A stretch of 64,000 nucleotides of DNA, taken from Dietzia aurantiaca. Lineage in GTDB: Bacteria > Actinomycetota > Actinomycetes > Mycobacteriales > Mycobacteriaceae. Made by a program: the position numbers and the translations under genes. Position 1 is the stretch's first letter, and each line of letters opens with the position of its first letter. The notes under the pieces are model-generated. The model ran no database searches and was not told the origin of the DNA. It worked only from the letters and a program-made list of their open reading frames with translations. Of the stretch, positions 11,807 through 21,011 are shown in pieces. The stretch spans positions 62,001-126,000 of the forward strand of contig NZ_JAIFXZ010000005.1 of NCBI RefSeq assembly GCF_021033825.1. The letters are read 5' to 3'.

Positions 11807-12556
11807 ATGACCGAACACACAGGTGTTGAACCGTCACGTGACAGCCTCGGAGCGAATGGGCCCGGCGATGACGCCGCGACCCCGCCACCGCCCCCCGGCG
11901 TCGAGACGGTGTTCGGCGAGAGGTCGGGTCAGGCGCAGCAGTACGTGGACTTCCTCTCCACCGCCGGGCTCGAACGGGGGCTGATGGGTCCACGTGAACG
12001 GCCACGGCTGTGGGATCGACACGTACTCAACAGTGCGGCCGCCGCGTGCCAGCTGGCCGACGGTGAGTCGGTGGTCGACATCGGTAGCGGTGCCGGACTG
12101 CCCGGCATTCCTCTCGCACTGGCCCGGCCGGATCTTCAGATGACGCTCGTCGAGCCGCTATTGCGGAGGGTCACTTTCTTGGAGGAGATCATCGACAGCC
12201 TCGGGATCGACGTCCGGGTGATCCGTGGCAGGGCGGAGGATAAGGCGGTCATCGCTGAGGCGGGAGAGGCGGACGTCGTGACGTCTCGTGCAGTTGCCCC
12301 GCTGGCCAAGCTCGCCGGTTGGTCTGCCCCGCTTCTCAGAGTGGGTGGCCAGATGGTTGCGCTCAAGGGATCATCGGCTGTGGAGGAGATCGAACGGGAC
12401 CGAGTCGCGCTGGCGCGTTTGGGCTTCACTAACACTCGGGTCGAGGTGGTCTCGGCGCCGGATGCGGAAGAGACGAGGCTGGTTATCGCCACACTGGGGA
12501 CTAGGATGGGGGGCCGGGGCGCGCGCTCGCGCGGCTCTGCCAAGCGTCGACGGTGA
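11807..12556 (+). CDS. rsmG: 16S rRNA (guanine527-N7)-methyltransferase RsmG/GidB
   Basis: SAM-dependent enzyme methylating G527 of 16S rRNA; its loss causes low-level streptomycin resistance in related bacteria. The 249 residues show [13 protein letters not shown], the SAM motif [17 protein letters not shown] and [15 protein letters not shown], all family hallmarks. The N-terminal about 35 residues and C-terminal [15 protein letters not shown] are variable. It is flanked by parS sites on both sides. Confidence 0.96.
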   Translation: MTEHTGVEPSRDSLGANGPGDDAATPPPPPGVETVFGERSGQAQQYVDFLSTAGLERGLMGPRERPRLWDRHVLNSAAAACQLADGESVVDIGSGAGLPGIPLALARPDLQMTLVEPLLRRVTFLEEIIDSLGIDVRVIRGRAEDKAVIAEAGEADVVTSRAVAPLAKLAGWSAPLLRVGGQMVALKGSSAVEEIERDRVALARLGFTNTRVEVVSAPDAEETRLVIATLGTRMGGRGARSRGSAKRRR

Positions 12557-12615
12557 GTTGGGCGCAGCCGCGTTGGACCATGGACCGATTGAACTCTGCC
12601 ACCCGGACAATGTCG

Positions 12616-12629
12616 GTTTCACGTGAAAC
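12616..12629. promoter_or_regulatory. parS: parS site 2 (rsmG-parA intergenic)
   Basis: A second perfect GTTTCACGTGAAAC, 87 bp before the parA start. With the other two it makes three sites inside 2.2 kb. Confidence 0.95.
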
Positions 12630-12715
12630 ACTGGGCTTGCCGAGTCGGGTGGGACACGGCGCGGTCGACCGACCGTGAAGACCACCAGCTGATCGAGTGA
12701 TTTGAAAGGTGACGG

Positions 12716-13684
12716 ATGTCCGACCACGAGACCCCGATCTTCGCCGCCGCGAGGCAGGCGAGCGAGGTGCTCCGCGGGGACGCGCCTGCGTTGCCGCGCC
12801 CGACCGAGACCAGGATCATCACCATCGCCAACCAGAAGGGCGGGGTAGGTAAGACCACCTCGACCGTCAATCTCGCGGCGGCTCTCGCGATGCGCGGCCT
12901 GGGGGTCCTGGTGATCGATATGGATCCACAGGGCAACGCGAGTACGGCACTGGCCGTAGATCACCGTGAGGGGACTCCGTCCAGCTACGAGCTCCTCATG
13001 TGGGAACAGGCTGCGGAGGACTTGATGCAGAAGAGTCCCCACGCGGAACGGCTCTTCTGCATTCCGGCCACGATCGACCTGGCGGGCTCGGAGATCGAGC
13101 TGGTCGGTCTCGATTACCGTGAGCGTCGCCTTGCCGAGGTCTTGGACAAGGACGACCTGGCGTCGCTGGGGATCGACTACGTCTTCATCGACTGCCCCCC
13201 GTCGCTCGGGTTGTTGACTGTCAACGCGATGGTCGCCGCCCACGAGGTACTGATTCCTATCCAGTGTGAGTACTACGCACTCGAGGGCGTCGGTCAGTTG
13301 CTTCGGAACGTAGAGCTGATCCAGCAACATCTCAACCCGAGCCTCGACATTTCCACCATCATGCTGACGATGTACGACGGCCGCACCAAGCTCGCGGAGC
13401 AGGTTGCCGGTGAGGTTCGAAACCACTTCGGAGACCGGGTTCTCAAAACCGTGATCCCACGCAGCGTCAAGGTGTCGGAGGCCCCAGGCTTCGGAATGAC
13501 CATCCTCCAGTACGACGCCGGTTCGCGTGGAGCGCTCGCGTATCTCGACGCGGCGAGAGAGCTCAATGGCCGGGATCCAGCACTCGGGGGCAACGTGGAT
13601 CAGACAGCGGACCCTGACGCTGAGCGCGGCGCTATGGTCGCTTCGGCGAATGACGGCGAGACCAACGTGGAGGATGGCCGATGA
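12716..13684 (+). CDS. parA: Chromosome partitioning ATPase ParA (Soj)
   Basis: Walker-type ATPase that positions ParB-bound origins, 322 residues. The deviant Walker [10 protein letters not shown] is at 41-49, followed by the A' motif DMDPQGNAS and Walker [13 protein letters not shown] 35-residue N-terminal extension precedes the fold, as in other actinobacterial ParA. GAAAGGTGAC is the ribosome-binding site. The stop overlaps the parB ATG. Confidence 0.97.
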   Translation: MSDHETPIFAAARQASEVLRGDAPALPRPTETRIITIANQKGGVGKTTSTVNLAAALAMRGLGVLVIDMDPQGNASTALAVDHREGTPSSYELLMWEQAAEDLMQKSPHAERLFCIPATIDLAGSEIELVGLDYRERRLAEVLDKDDLASLGIDYVFIDCPPSLGLLTVNAMVAAHEVLIPIQCEYYALEGVGQLLRNVELIQQHLNPSLDISTIMLTMYDGRTKLAEQVAGEVRNHFGDRVLKTVIPRSVKVSEAPGFGMTILQYDAGSRGALAYLDAARELNGRDPALGGNVDQTADPDAERGAMVASANDGETNVEDGR

Positions 13685-14778
13685 GTCAGCAGCGTAAGGG
13701 CGGACTTGGGCGTGGTCTTGCCGCGCTCATCCCCACCGGTCCGGACGAGGGCCCCAGGCTTGGCGACGACGCCGCGGACCTCATCCTCGGACCGCGGTCG
13801 GGCGGCCCGCGCACCACTCCCCCGCGTCCGCGTTCTGCAGGCGGGTTACCTGCTCGTGGTGAGTCGGCGGCGAAGACAGAGCAGCGGGGCTCTGCCACCG
13901 ATGCAGGAACCGAGCCGAACGTTTCACGTGAAACAGCGGAGCTCGTCGATCCGGGTGCGGTGTACCGCGAGATCTCTCCCGCAGCCATCGAGCCGAACCC
14001 CAAGCAGCCGCGCACCTACTTTGACGAGGAAGCGCTCGCCGAGCTGTCCCACTCGGTCAAGGAGTTCGGGCTGCTTCAGCCGATTGTCGTCCGTGAACTG
14101 GGTGACGGTCGCTATCAGCTCATCATGGGTGAGCGGCGCTGGCGGGCGAGTCAGCGGGCAGAACTCGCCACCATCCCCGCTATCGTCCGCCAGACCGAGG
14201 ATGAAGATCTCCTCCGGGATGCGCTCCTCGAGAACATCCACCGGGTGCAGCTCAATCCCCTCGAGGAGGCGGCGGCGTATCAGCAGCTGCTCGACGAGTT
14301 CAAGGTGACGCAGTCCGAGCTCGCTTCGAGGATCGGCCGGTCACGTCCCGCGATCACGAACAGCATCCGGCTTCTCCAGCTCCCCACCGCCGTGCAGCGT
14401 CGCGTCGCAGCCGGCGTCCTCTCTGCCGGTCACGCCCGTGCCCTGCTCGGGCTCGAGGCCGGTGCCGCAGCGCAGGATGAGCTGGCGGCTCGTATCGTGG
14501 CGGAGGGGCTCTCCGTCCGGGCCACCGAGGAGATCGTCACGATCGCCAATCGTGAAGGCGACAGCTCGGAGAGAAAGCCCCGTCCGGAGCCCCGGGGTCG
14601 TCAGCGAAATCCGGAGCTGGAGGCCGTCGCCGGTCGGCTCTCGGACCGCTTCGAGACCACGGTCTCCGTCTCGATGGGTCGCCGGAAGGGGCGGATCACG
14701 ATCGACGTGGGCGACACAGATGATCTCGAGCGCGTCCTGGAATTACTCGAGGGTGGGTCGGCCGGAACCTCGCGATGA
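13681..14778 (+). CDS. parB: Chromosome partitioning protein ParB
   Basis: CTP-dependent clamp that loads at parS, 365 residues. The N-terminal [13 protein letters not shown] box (ParA contact) is at 6-18, the CTP-binding motif GERRWRA at 150-156, and the parS-reading HTH around [20 protein letters not shown]. The dimerisation domain is C-terminal ([17 protein letters not shown]). Codons 80-85 (NVSRET) are written by an intact parS, so the gene carries its own binding site. It overlaps parA by 4 bp at the start and the GNAT gene at the end. Confidence 0.97.
   Translation: MSQQRKGGLGRGLAALIPTGPDEGPRLGDDAADLILGPRSGGPRTTPPRPRSAGGLPARGESAAKTEQRGSATDAGTEPNVSRETAELVDPGAVYREISPAAIEPNPKQPRTYFDEEALAELSHSVKEFGLLQPIVVRELGDGRYQLIMGERRWRASQRAELATIPAIVRQTEDEDLLRDALLENIHRVQLNPLEEAAAYQQLLDEFKVTQSELASRIGRSRPAITNSIRLLQLPTAVQRRVAAGVLSAGHARALLGLEAGAAAQDELAARIVAEGLSVRATEEIVTIANREGDSSERKPRPEPRGRQRNPELEAVAGRLSDRFETTVSVSMGRRKGRITIDVGDTDDLERVLELLEGGSAGTSR
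13921..13934. promoter_or_regulatory. parS: parS site 3 (inside parB)
   Basis: A perfect GTTTCACGTGAAAC within the parB coding sequence, 240 bp from its start, encoding part of NVSRET. Confidence 0.93.
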
Positions 14779-15446
14779 TCTCCCTCCGCACACTCAGTCT
14801 CGCCGCAGTGGACCAGCTCGGGCCGAGGAGCCGACGCTGTGTCTACTGGCAGACCGACGGGGTCGACGCCGCTACAACGCCCGGCGATCCGCAGTTCGAG
14901 AAGGAGGCATGGATCTCCCATGTCAGTCTCGAATGGGGGGCGTGCGGACAGATCGCGAGCGAGGGGGACCATGCTGCAGGCGCCGTGTTCTACGCGCCGC
15001 CGGGAATGGTGCCCCGGGCAGCCTGCTTCCCCACCGGGCCTGTAGGCGCCGACGCCATACTCCTGGCGGGAATGACGGTCGAGTCCGGGGCGCCCGCCGG
15101 CGTCCTCACCGCCCTGCTGGATTCCGTCGTGGTGGACCTACGTAGTCGCGGAATCAAGGCGATCGAGGCCTTCGGGGTCACGAACGAGAACCCCGACCCG
15201 GAAGCGTCACGTGACGGGTGCGGAGCAGACGCATGCGTGCCACCCGCGAGCTTCCTGGTGGAGCACGGGTTCACCGTGGTCGTCGACCATGAGACCTACC
15301 CCCGACTGCGCCTGGACATCGACAGTGAGCATCAGTGGAAGGCCGACGTCGAGCACGCGTTGGACAAGCTCTTCGCGGAACGCGGAATTGTCACCCGAGA
15401 GCTCGGAGTCCTCTCCGGCGCCTCGGCGATGATTCGGAGCCTCTGA
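14775..15446 (+). CDS. GNAT-type acetyltransferase-like protein downstream of parB
   Basis: A 223-residue protein overlapping parB by ATGA, where mycobacteria have an uncharacterised GNAT-fold gene. Segments [46 protein letters not shown] and a late [23 protein letters not shown] resemble the acetyl-CoA-binding and C-terminal strands of GNAT enzymes. [15 protein letters not shown] carries two cysteines. The acyl acceptor is unknown. Conserved linkage to parAB suggests co-expression but not a proven role in segregation. Confidence 0.8.
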   Translation: MISLRTLSLAAVDQLGPRSRRCVYWQTDGVDAATTPGDPQFEKEAWISHVSLEWGACGQIASEGDHAAGAVFYAPPGMVPRAACFPTGPVGADAILLAGMTVESGAPAGVLTALLDSVVVDLRSRGIKAIEAFGVTNENPDPEASRDGCGADACVPPASFLVEHGFTVVVDHETYPRLRLDIDSEHQWKADVEHALDKLFAERGIVTRELGVLSGASAMIRSL

Positions 15447-15550
15447 CGGCCGTTCAGAGAAGCGGCAGGACACCGGGGTAGCCCGGGGCACCGATCTGTG
15501 CGCTCACGCACGGAGCGAGCGAATCAGGCCGGTAGTGCGCGCGTCAGCCC

Positions 15551-15603
15551 GGGCGGTGACGAGCGGGCTAGCTCGGGCGGTGACGAGCGGGCTAGCTCGG
15601 GCG
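15551..15603. repeat. 24-bp tandem direct repeat
   Basis: Two exact 24-bp copies (15551-15574 and 15575-15598), each beginning GGGCGGTGACGAGC and ending GGGCTAGCTC, followed by a partial third (GGGCG). It lies between the convergent GNAT and cwlM genes. Confidence 0.9.
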
Positions 15604-15615
15604 AACAAGAGCCGG

Positions 15616-16806
15616 TCAGCCCCGCTGGCCCTGCTCGTAGTTGATGAGGTCGTCGACGGACATCGACCCGGTCGTGTGATCGTCCTCGTCGAGGAGGTAC
15701 AGGCGCTTGACGCCCACCAGGATCGAGTCGATGATCGTGTCCTGTGCGGCCCGGTCCCCGAGGATCTCCAGGTCGCCGGCGTTATTGGCATAGCCGAGGT
15801 AGATCTGCACTGACGGCATCCGGGTCATCCGCAGCAGTTGCCAGCTCCGGCCGTGCGTGCGGCAGTCCCGCAGGCTGGTGCGGCTCACGATCTCCCGCTG
15901 CACGAAACCCGACAGTGCCTCACCGAGCATCGACTCGGAGCCGAGTGAGTTACCGAAGTAGAACGTGGCCACGCCGTTGCCGACGGGATTCGGATGACGG
16001 TCCAGGCGCAGCGAGATGATGAGATCCGCGTTGAAGGCGTTGGCGATCTCGGCGCGCTCGGGGTCGGTGGGGATCATCGCCTCGGGACGGGAGAGGAACA
16101 CCTCGACGCCCGCCTGGTTCATCCGCTCCGATAGCCGCCGGGTGATGTCCCACAGCAGTTCCGCGTCGGTGATGGTCCCGTAGGGGGTGTCGATCCGGAT
16201 CGGGTTCTCCGAACCGCTCGGGCCCGGATCGAGGACGATGCGCTTGCCGGCGAGCATCGGTCCGGAGGTCCGTGCCCGCTCCTTCTCCACGAGCGATGCC
16301 ACGTCGCCGCCCTTGAACAGGGTGGAGAAGCGGCCGAGGGTGTCGAGGGTCTCGACCTCGACGACGCCGTCCGCGGCCAGCCCACAGTCCCGCTGGAAGT
16401 CGGTGACCGCCCCGTGGGTGAGGGCACCGAACGTGCCGTCGACGAGTCCGGCGTAGAACCCGAGCTCACCGAGCCGCCGCTGGAGTTGGGCGACATCGTC
16501 CCCGGCCATCGGCTTGGAGACGATGAAGCTGAGATCGCGGGTGCCCAGGACATGGCTGGCGTCGGCGAGCGCGGCCTGGGTGGCGGGGCCGACGATCCCG
16601 TCGGAGATGAGGCCCCGGGCCTGCTGGAACGCCAGAACCGCGGTCTCCAGGTCGGCGTCGAATACGGCGTCCGTGCGGGCGAGCAGGGAGCCGGCCTCGG
16701 GCTCGGTCAGGCCGACGGAATCGATGTTGTGCAGCAGTCCCATACCCGCGAGCGTGGCCCGGATAGCGGCCACCTCGGGCCCGCGGTCACCACGTCGCCA
16801 CGCCAT
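15616..16806 (-). CDS. cwlM: CwlM-type peptidoglycan-binding pseudo-amidase
   Basis: Homologue of mycobacterial CwlM, which (when phosphorylated) activates MurA and thus peptidoglycan precursor synthesis instead of cutting the wall. Two peptidoglycan-binding repeats (about 5-80 and 95-160) precede an amidase_3 fold (187 to end). The zinc-binding histidine of active amidases (DPGHGG) is replaced: LDPGPSGSE at 192-200; the SIH-type motif reads IISLRLDRHP. This supports a non-catalytic regulator. No signal peptide is present, fitting a cytosolic role. GGAGGACCCCC precedes the ATG at 16806. Confidence 0.9.
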   Translation of the reverse strand: MAWRRGDRGPEVAAIRATLAGMGLLHNIDSVGLTEPEAGSLLARTDAVFDADLETAVLAFQQARGLISDGIVGPATQAALADASHVLGTRDLSFIVSKPMAGDDVAQLQRRLGELGFYAGLVDGTFGALTHGAVTDFQRDCGLAADGVVEVETLDTLGRFSTLFKGGDVASLVEKERARTSGPMLAGKRIVLDPGPSGSENPIRIDTPYGTITDAELLWDITRRLSERMNQAGVEVFLSRPEAMIPTDPERAEIANAFNADLIISLRLDRHPNPVGNGVATFYFGNSLGSESMLGEALSGFVQREIVSRTSLRDCRTHGRSWQLLRMTRMPSVQIYLGYANNAGDLEILGDRAAQDTIIDSILVGVKRLYLLDEDDHTTGSMSVDDLINYEQGQRG

Positions 16807-16872
16807 GGGGGTCCTCCTGCACGTCTACTGATGGGTACCAGGACGAACCTACCGGTTCGGGCGCCCAGATGC

Positions 16873-16918
16873 CGGGGCCGCACCGGTCGGGTGGGGACAC
16901 CCGGCCGATGCGGCCCCG
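16873..16918 (-). terminator. Terminator hairpin of trxB-trxA
   Basis: CGGGGCCGCA (16873-16882) pairs with TGCGGCCCCG (16909-16918); a second stem forms inside (GGTCGGGTG with CACCCGGCC, one mismatch). It lies 30 bp beyond the trxA stop and separates trxBA from cwlM. Confidence 0.65.
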
Positions 16919-16948
16919 AAGTGCTCGCAGATGCGAAAGACGCGCTGA

Positions 16949-17293
16949 TCAGCTCCCGAGAACGTCCCCGAGCTCGGTGCGCAGAGCGGACTTGGACTTA
17001 GCGCCCGTGATGCGCTTCACGACCTCGCCCCCGGAGAAGAGCAGCATCGCCGGGATGGCGGTGATCTGATACTCGGCGGCCAGCTCCTGGTTGGCCTCGA
17101 CGTCCACCTTGGCCACCGTCAGCTTGTCGGCCTCGGCCCCGGCGAGCTCGTCCAGAACCGGCGCCATCATGGTGCACGGGCGGCACCAGGTCGCCCAGAA
17201 GTCCACCAGCACGGGCTTGGAGCCGCTGGCGGTGAGCACGGAGTCGGCGAAGTCCGCCTCGGTCACGTCGACGATGTTGGGGGTGGCGGCCAT
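16949..17293 (-). CDS. trxA: Thioredoxin with CRPC active site
   Basis: Small disulfide reductase, 114 residues from ATG 17293 (MAATPNIVDV). The thioredoxin fold motifs VLVDFWATWC and the cis-proline loop ITAIPAMLLF are present. The active site (37-40) reads C-R-P-C instead of the usual C-G-P-C; the codon is CGC, so a single base change from GGC explains it. It follows trxB by 32 bp and is presumably reduced by it. A longer upstream reading enters trxB and is rejected. Confidence 0.96.
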   Translation of the reverse strand: MAATPNIVDVTEADFADSVLTASGSKPVLVDFWATWCRPCTMMAPVLDELAGAEADKLTVAKVDVEANQELAAEYQITAIPAMLLFSGGEVVKRITGAKSKSALRTELGDVLGS

Positions 17294-17325
17294 GGTGGTG
17301 GTCCTTTCGGGGATGCGGTGGGTGG

Positions 17326-18258
17326 TCAGGCCTGCTCGGCGAGCCAGCGCTCGGCGTCGATGGACGCGGAGCAGCCGGAGCCGGCTGCGGTGATCGCCTG
17401 GCGGTAGCGGTGGTCGACGAGGTCGCCACACGCGAAGACGCCGGGGATGGAGGTGACGGTGGTCTCGCCGGTGAGGACGTAGCCGTCCTGGTCGATCTCG
17501 ACCTGGTCGCGGACCAGTTCGGAGCGCGGATCGTGACCGATGGCCACGAACATGGCGGCGGTCTCCAGCTCACGGGTCTCGCCGGTCACGGTGTCGCGGA
17601 GTCGCAGCTTCTCGACCGAGCCGTTCTGGCCGGCGATGACCTCGTCGACGGCCGCGTTGAGGATGAAGTCGATCTTCTCGTTCTCGCGGGCGCGCTCGAG
17701 CATGATCTTGGAGGCGCGGAACTCCTCACGACGGTGGACGATCGTCACCGACGAGCCGAACTTGGTGAGGAAGGTGGCCTCCTCCATCGCGGAGTCTCCG
17801 CCACCGACCACGACGATCGGCTTGTCGCGGAAGAAGAAGCCGTCACACGTTGCGCAGGAACTCACGCCGCGCCCGAGGTACTCCTGCTCCCCCGGGATGC
17901 CGAGGTAGCGGGCGGCGGCGCCCATCGCGAGGATCACGGAGCGGGTGCGGTACTCGTCCTCGCCCACGCGCACGATCTTGACGTCGCCGGCCAGGTCCAT
18001 CCCGGTCACGTCCTCCATGCGCAGGTCGGCGCCGAACCTCTCGGCCTGCTCGCGCATCTGCATCATGAGGTCGGGGCCCATCATGCCCTCGGCGAAACCG
18101 GGGAAGTTCTCGACGTCCGTCGTGGTCATGAGCGCGCCACCGAACTGCGAACCCTCGAATACCAGCGGCTTGAGCTCGGCGCGCGCGGAGTAGATGGCGG
18201 CGGTGTAGCCGGCCGGGCCGGATCCGACGATGATCACGTCGTGGATGGTCTCGCTCAT
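17326..18258 (-). CDS. trxB: Thioredoxin reductase
   Basis: NADPH-dependent flavoprotein that reduces thioredoxin, 310 residues from ATG 18258 ([14 protein letters not shown]). FAD motif GSGPAG is at 12-17, redox-active CATC at 135-138, the NADPH fold [13 protein letters not shown] about 156-168, and the C-terminal FAD motif [16 protein letters not shown]. Length and order are canonical. It is co-directional with and upstream of trxA, downstream of sigM. Confidence 0.97.
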   Translation of the reverse strand: MSETIHDVIIVGSGPAGYTAAIYSARAELKPLVFEGSQFGGALMTTTDVENFPGFAEGMMGPDLMMQMREQAERFGADLRMEDVTGMDLAGDVKIVRVGEDEYRTRSVILAMGAAARYLGIPGEQEYLGRGVSSCATCDGFFFRDKPIVVVGGGDSAMEEATFLTKFGSSVTIVHRREEFRASKIMLERARENEKIDFILNAAVDEVIAGQNGSVEKLRLRDTVTGETRELETAAMFVAIGHDPRSELVRDQVEIDQDGYVLTGETTVTSIPGVFACGDLVDHRYRQAITAAGSGCSASIDAERWLAEQA

Positions 18259-18459
18259 TGCTTCTTCTGACTCCTTCGGGGCGGCGGTCTGGCGCACGGT
18301 GATCAGACGATCGGAGTCAGAATCACCGCGTCTGAACTCCACCCGGCATAACACCGGGCGCGTTCGCCTTGTTCCCGCCGGGGGTGCCGGGCACGTGGCG
18401 CCGGCACGCGGGCGGTTGGTGACGCCGGCACGTAGGAGGTGGGCGGCGGCGCCTCGCGC

Positions 18460-19074
18460 TCAGCGGGTGACCGCGACACCCTCGAGGAGCACGCTGAGCT
18501 TGGCGCGCCCCCGGGAGCAGCGGCTCTTGACGGTGCCCGGGGGGATGTTGAGGAGATGGCTGGCCTCGGCGACGGAGCACCGGAGCATGTCGACGACGAC
18601 GACGGCGTCGCGCTGATCGCCCGGCAACGCGGAGAGTGCCTCGGCCACGATGATCGCGTAGGCCGGATCCTGATGGAAGTGGTCGCGCAAGGAGACCTGC
18701 TCGTGCAGGGCCGGCGTGAGCTGGCTGTGGGTACGCAGCCGCTGGGCCCGCATCTTGTCCAGGCAGGCGTTGACGACAATCCGGTACAGCCAACCCTGCA
18801 CCGGGCAGGCGTGCCGGAACGAGTCGGCGCGGCGATAGGCCGAGACGAGCGCCTCCTGCAGTGCCTCCGCGGCGTCATCGCGGTTGAAGGACGTCCGGAT
18901 CGCCAGCCGCCACAGGTAGTCGTAGTGTCGGCGGACGAGGGCGGAGAACGCGTCCGGGTCGCCGGCGACGTGGGCGTCCAGCAGTTCGGCGTCGGTCAGC
19001 GGGGAGTCGGCGGCCAGTGGGGTGCGGGTGGTGCGCACACCAGGGGCGACGACGGCAGTGTTCACGGGCGTCAC
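18460..19074 (-). CDS. sigM: ECF RNA polymerase sigma factor, SigM-like
   Basis: Group 4 (ECF) sigma factor, 204 residues, GTG start at 19074. Region 2 is about 37-105 (AFSALVRRHYDYLWRLAI, DAAEALQEALVSAYRR, GWLYRIVVNACLD); region 4 about 140-195 (ALPGDQRDAVVVVDMLRCSVAEASHLLNIPPGTVKSR). Its place between the murJ/pseudokinase genes and trxB-trxA is that of mycobacterial sigM. Mycobacteria have an anti-sigma gene (rsmA) between sigM and trxB; here the 201-bp gap has no ORF for one. Confidence 0.85.
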   Translation of the reverse strand: MTPVNTAVVAPGVRTTRTPLAADSPLTDAELLDAHVAGDPDAFSALVRRHYDYLWRLAIRTSFNRDDAAEALQEALVSAYRRADSFRHACPVQGWLYRIVVNACLDKMRAQRLRTHSQLTPALHEQVSLRDHFHQDPAYAIIVAEALSALPGDQRDAVVVVDMLRCSVAEASHLLNIPPGTVKSRCSRGRAKLSVLLEGVAVTR

Positions 19075-19122
19075 GATATTCCGCCGCCGCGGCGTATGGG
19101 GAGGTCACGTCCCCGCCGCCGG

Positions 19123-20922
19123 TCAGCCCAGCACGTCGACCTCGCTGACGGCGGCCTGGTACGCCTGCGGTCCCACGGTCCCGAGTCGGGTGATCCACAG
19201 GAGCAGGTATTCGGTCTCGTCGGCGTCCTCGATGGTCACGGTCGCCTGCCCGTTCTCGACCCGGCCGGAGCCCAGGCGCGTGGTGTCGTCGAGGGAGGTG
19301 GGCGAGGCGCTCTCGGCGGAACGGATCTCGAAGCGGATGTCCTCGTCGGCGGAGATCTCGAGCTCCCGCACCTTCTCGGCGCTGTCGAGCGTGAACATCA
19401 GGCCGATGCCCGCCTTGTACGACGACGCCGAGTTGCCGAACTGGTTGCGGTAGGTGTCGGTCGACCACGAGGTCGAGGGATTGCCGTCGATCACGTTCGG
19501 GGCGCTCGACGAGTTCTCCGCGGTGCCGTTGGATGACGCCGGCTGCCACGAGATGACGGTGGTGACCGAGAGGGGACTCAACGACGCCTCGTCCTGCTTC
19601 TCGGCGCTGTCGGCCCCGGGTTCACCGGTCCCCTCGTCCTCGGCGGGCGGCGCCGCGGCCTCGGAGGAGCGGCTGGCCTGAGCGGCGCGTTCGATCGCGT
19701 CGAGTTGCTGTGAGAGCGGCGTGTTGTTCCGGTCGTTGCCGAGGGCGCCGAGCATCCAGACCGACAGCAGCACGATGGCCACCACGGCCACCGCGCCAGC
19801 ACCGGCCATGATCTGCCAGCGGCGCCGCAGCACGTCCGGATCCGGCTCGCCGGCCGTGTCGGACCAGGACCGCTCAGAGGTGTCCGCGGGCGAACCCGGG
19901 GCCGGATCCTGCGGCGAGGAGGACCCGGCCCCCGGGGTGTAGGACGACGACGAGGCCGCCGCCGGGCCCCCGCCCACTCCCCCGGCACCCGCCGAGGACC
20001 CGGGATACGCGTCCGCGTCGGCCGCACCAGCCGCACCAGCCGCGACTCCGGCGACTCCGGCGACTCCGGCGACACCTGCGGCGCCGGCGGCCGCGGAGCG
20101 GTTGGCCCGCACCGGCCCACCGGTGCGGTCGGTGACCATAGACCGTACGGTGGCCGCCGAACTCACCGTCGACCCGTCGAGCGAGCGCATGGCCAGCACA
20201 GCCGACTCGGGCGGCACATCCGGGTTGACGACTGTCGGGTCGACGAGCTCGTCGTCGTCGTCCCGTGGGGCGGCCTCCGGCCGGCCGTCGACGTGCTCGT
20301 GCGCGTCGGTACCCACCGGAAGTTCCACGGGCCACGCCCCGGTGAGCAGTGCGTACAGCACCGCGCCCAACCCGCAGACGTCGCTGCGTGCGTCGACGTC
20401 GGGGGTCACGCCGGGGAAGGCCAGGACGGCGCGCCCGTCCTCGGTGAGGCGCACCCGGTCCGGGGAGTCCAGGCCCAGGGCCAGGTTCGCCTCCTCGGTG
20501 CGCGTGGCGGCGTCGGACAGCCCCCACACCGCGCCGACGGCGGAGCCGGGATCAGGGTTCGCGACGGCGGCGGCCAGGCTCGTGCCGGGGATCCACTCGG
20601 TCACCACGATGCCCCCGGCACGGCCGCGGATCACGTCGAGCACCCGCGAGAGACCATCGGAGTAGACGGCGGTCAGCGCGACCGTCCGGTCCAGCACACC
20701 GGTCGCCGAGCCCGGCGGGGTCTCCCCCGGCAGCGGATCGACGAACGTCAGGGCGACCGTCCGGCCCAGGCGCTTGTCCCGCGCCTTCCAGAACGACTGA
20801 CCAGCCACCCCGCCGTGGCGCTCCAGCAGCTCGTAGCGGCCGCCCGCGACGAGTCCCCCGACCGTCAGCCGCGGCGGGGTGGGGACGTCGCCGCGCGCCG
20901 GACCCTCTGTGTTCTCGCCCAC
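19123..20922 (-). CDS. MurJ-associated pseudokinase with transmembrane and extracellular domains
   Basis: Corresponds to the C-terminal half of the mycobacterial MviN/MurJ fusion (pseudokinase, one membrane helix, extracellular domain), here a separate 599-residue protein. Residues about 24-215 are kinase-like (GRYELLERHG, VTEWIPGTSLAAAV, DVDARSDVCGLGAVLYALLTG) but the usual HRD and DFG motifs are not visible. A collagen-like AGVAGVAGVAGV stretch lies near 275-290, a membrane helix about 370-392 (AVAVVAIVLLSVWMLGAL), then an Ala/Glu linker and a C-terminal beta-rich domain with ASSNGTAENSSSAPNVIDGN, resembling discoidin-type folds. Inferred role: phosphorylation-dependent control of MurJ. Confidence 0.8.
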   Translation of the reverse strand: MGENTEGPARGDVPTPPRLTVGGLVAGGRYELLERHGGVAGQSFWKARDKRLGRTVALTFVDPLPGETPPGSATGVLDRTVALTAVYSDGLSRVLDVIRGRAGGIVVTEWIPGTSLAAAVANPDPGSAVGAVWGLSDAATRTEEANLALGLDSPDRVRLTEDGRAVLAFPGVTPDVDARSDVCGLGAVLYALLTGAWPVELPVGTDAHEHVDGRPEAAPRDDDDELVDPTVVNPDVPPESAVLAMRSLDGSTVSSAATVRSMVTDRTGGPVRANRSAAAGAAGVAGVAGVAGVAAGAAGAADADAYPGSSAGAGGVGGGPAAASSSSYTPGAGSSSPQDPAPGSPADTSERSWSDTAGEPDPDVLRRRWQIMAGAGAVAVVAIVLLSVWMLGALGNDRNNTPLSQQLDAIERAAQASRSSEAAAPPAEDEGTGEPGADSAEKQDEASLSPLSVTTVISWQPASSNGTAENSSSAPNVIDGNPSTSWSTDTYRNQFGNSASSYKAGIGLMFTLDSAEKVRELEISADEDIRFEIRSAESASPTSLDDTTRLGSGRVENGQATVTIEDADETEYLLLWITRLGTVGPQAYQAAVSEVDVLG

Positions 20923-21011
20923 CCGGAGCCCTCCTCGCCTGGCGTGGCCGCCCGCCCGCCGCTACCGCTCATGACGTCCCGAGTGTACGTACCGCCCGGC
21001 CCCCTAATCGA

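Noticed and set aside
15551-15603. Direct repeats considered as a CRISPR remnant
   Set aside because: The copies abut with no spacers, and no cas genes occur in the window.
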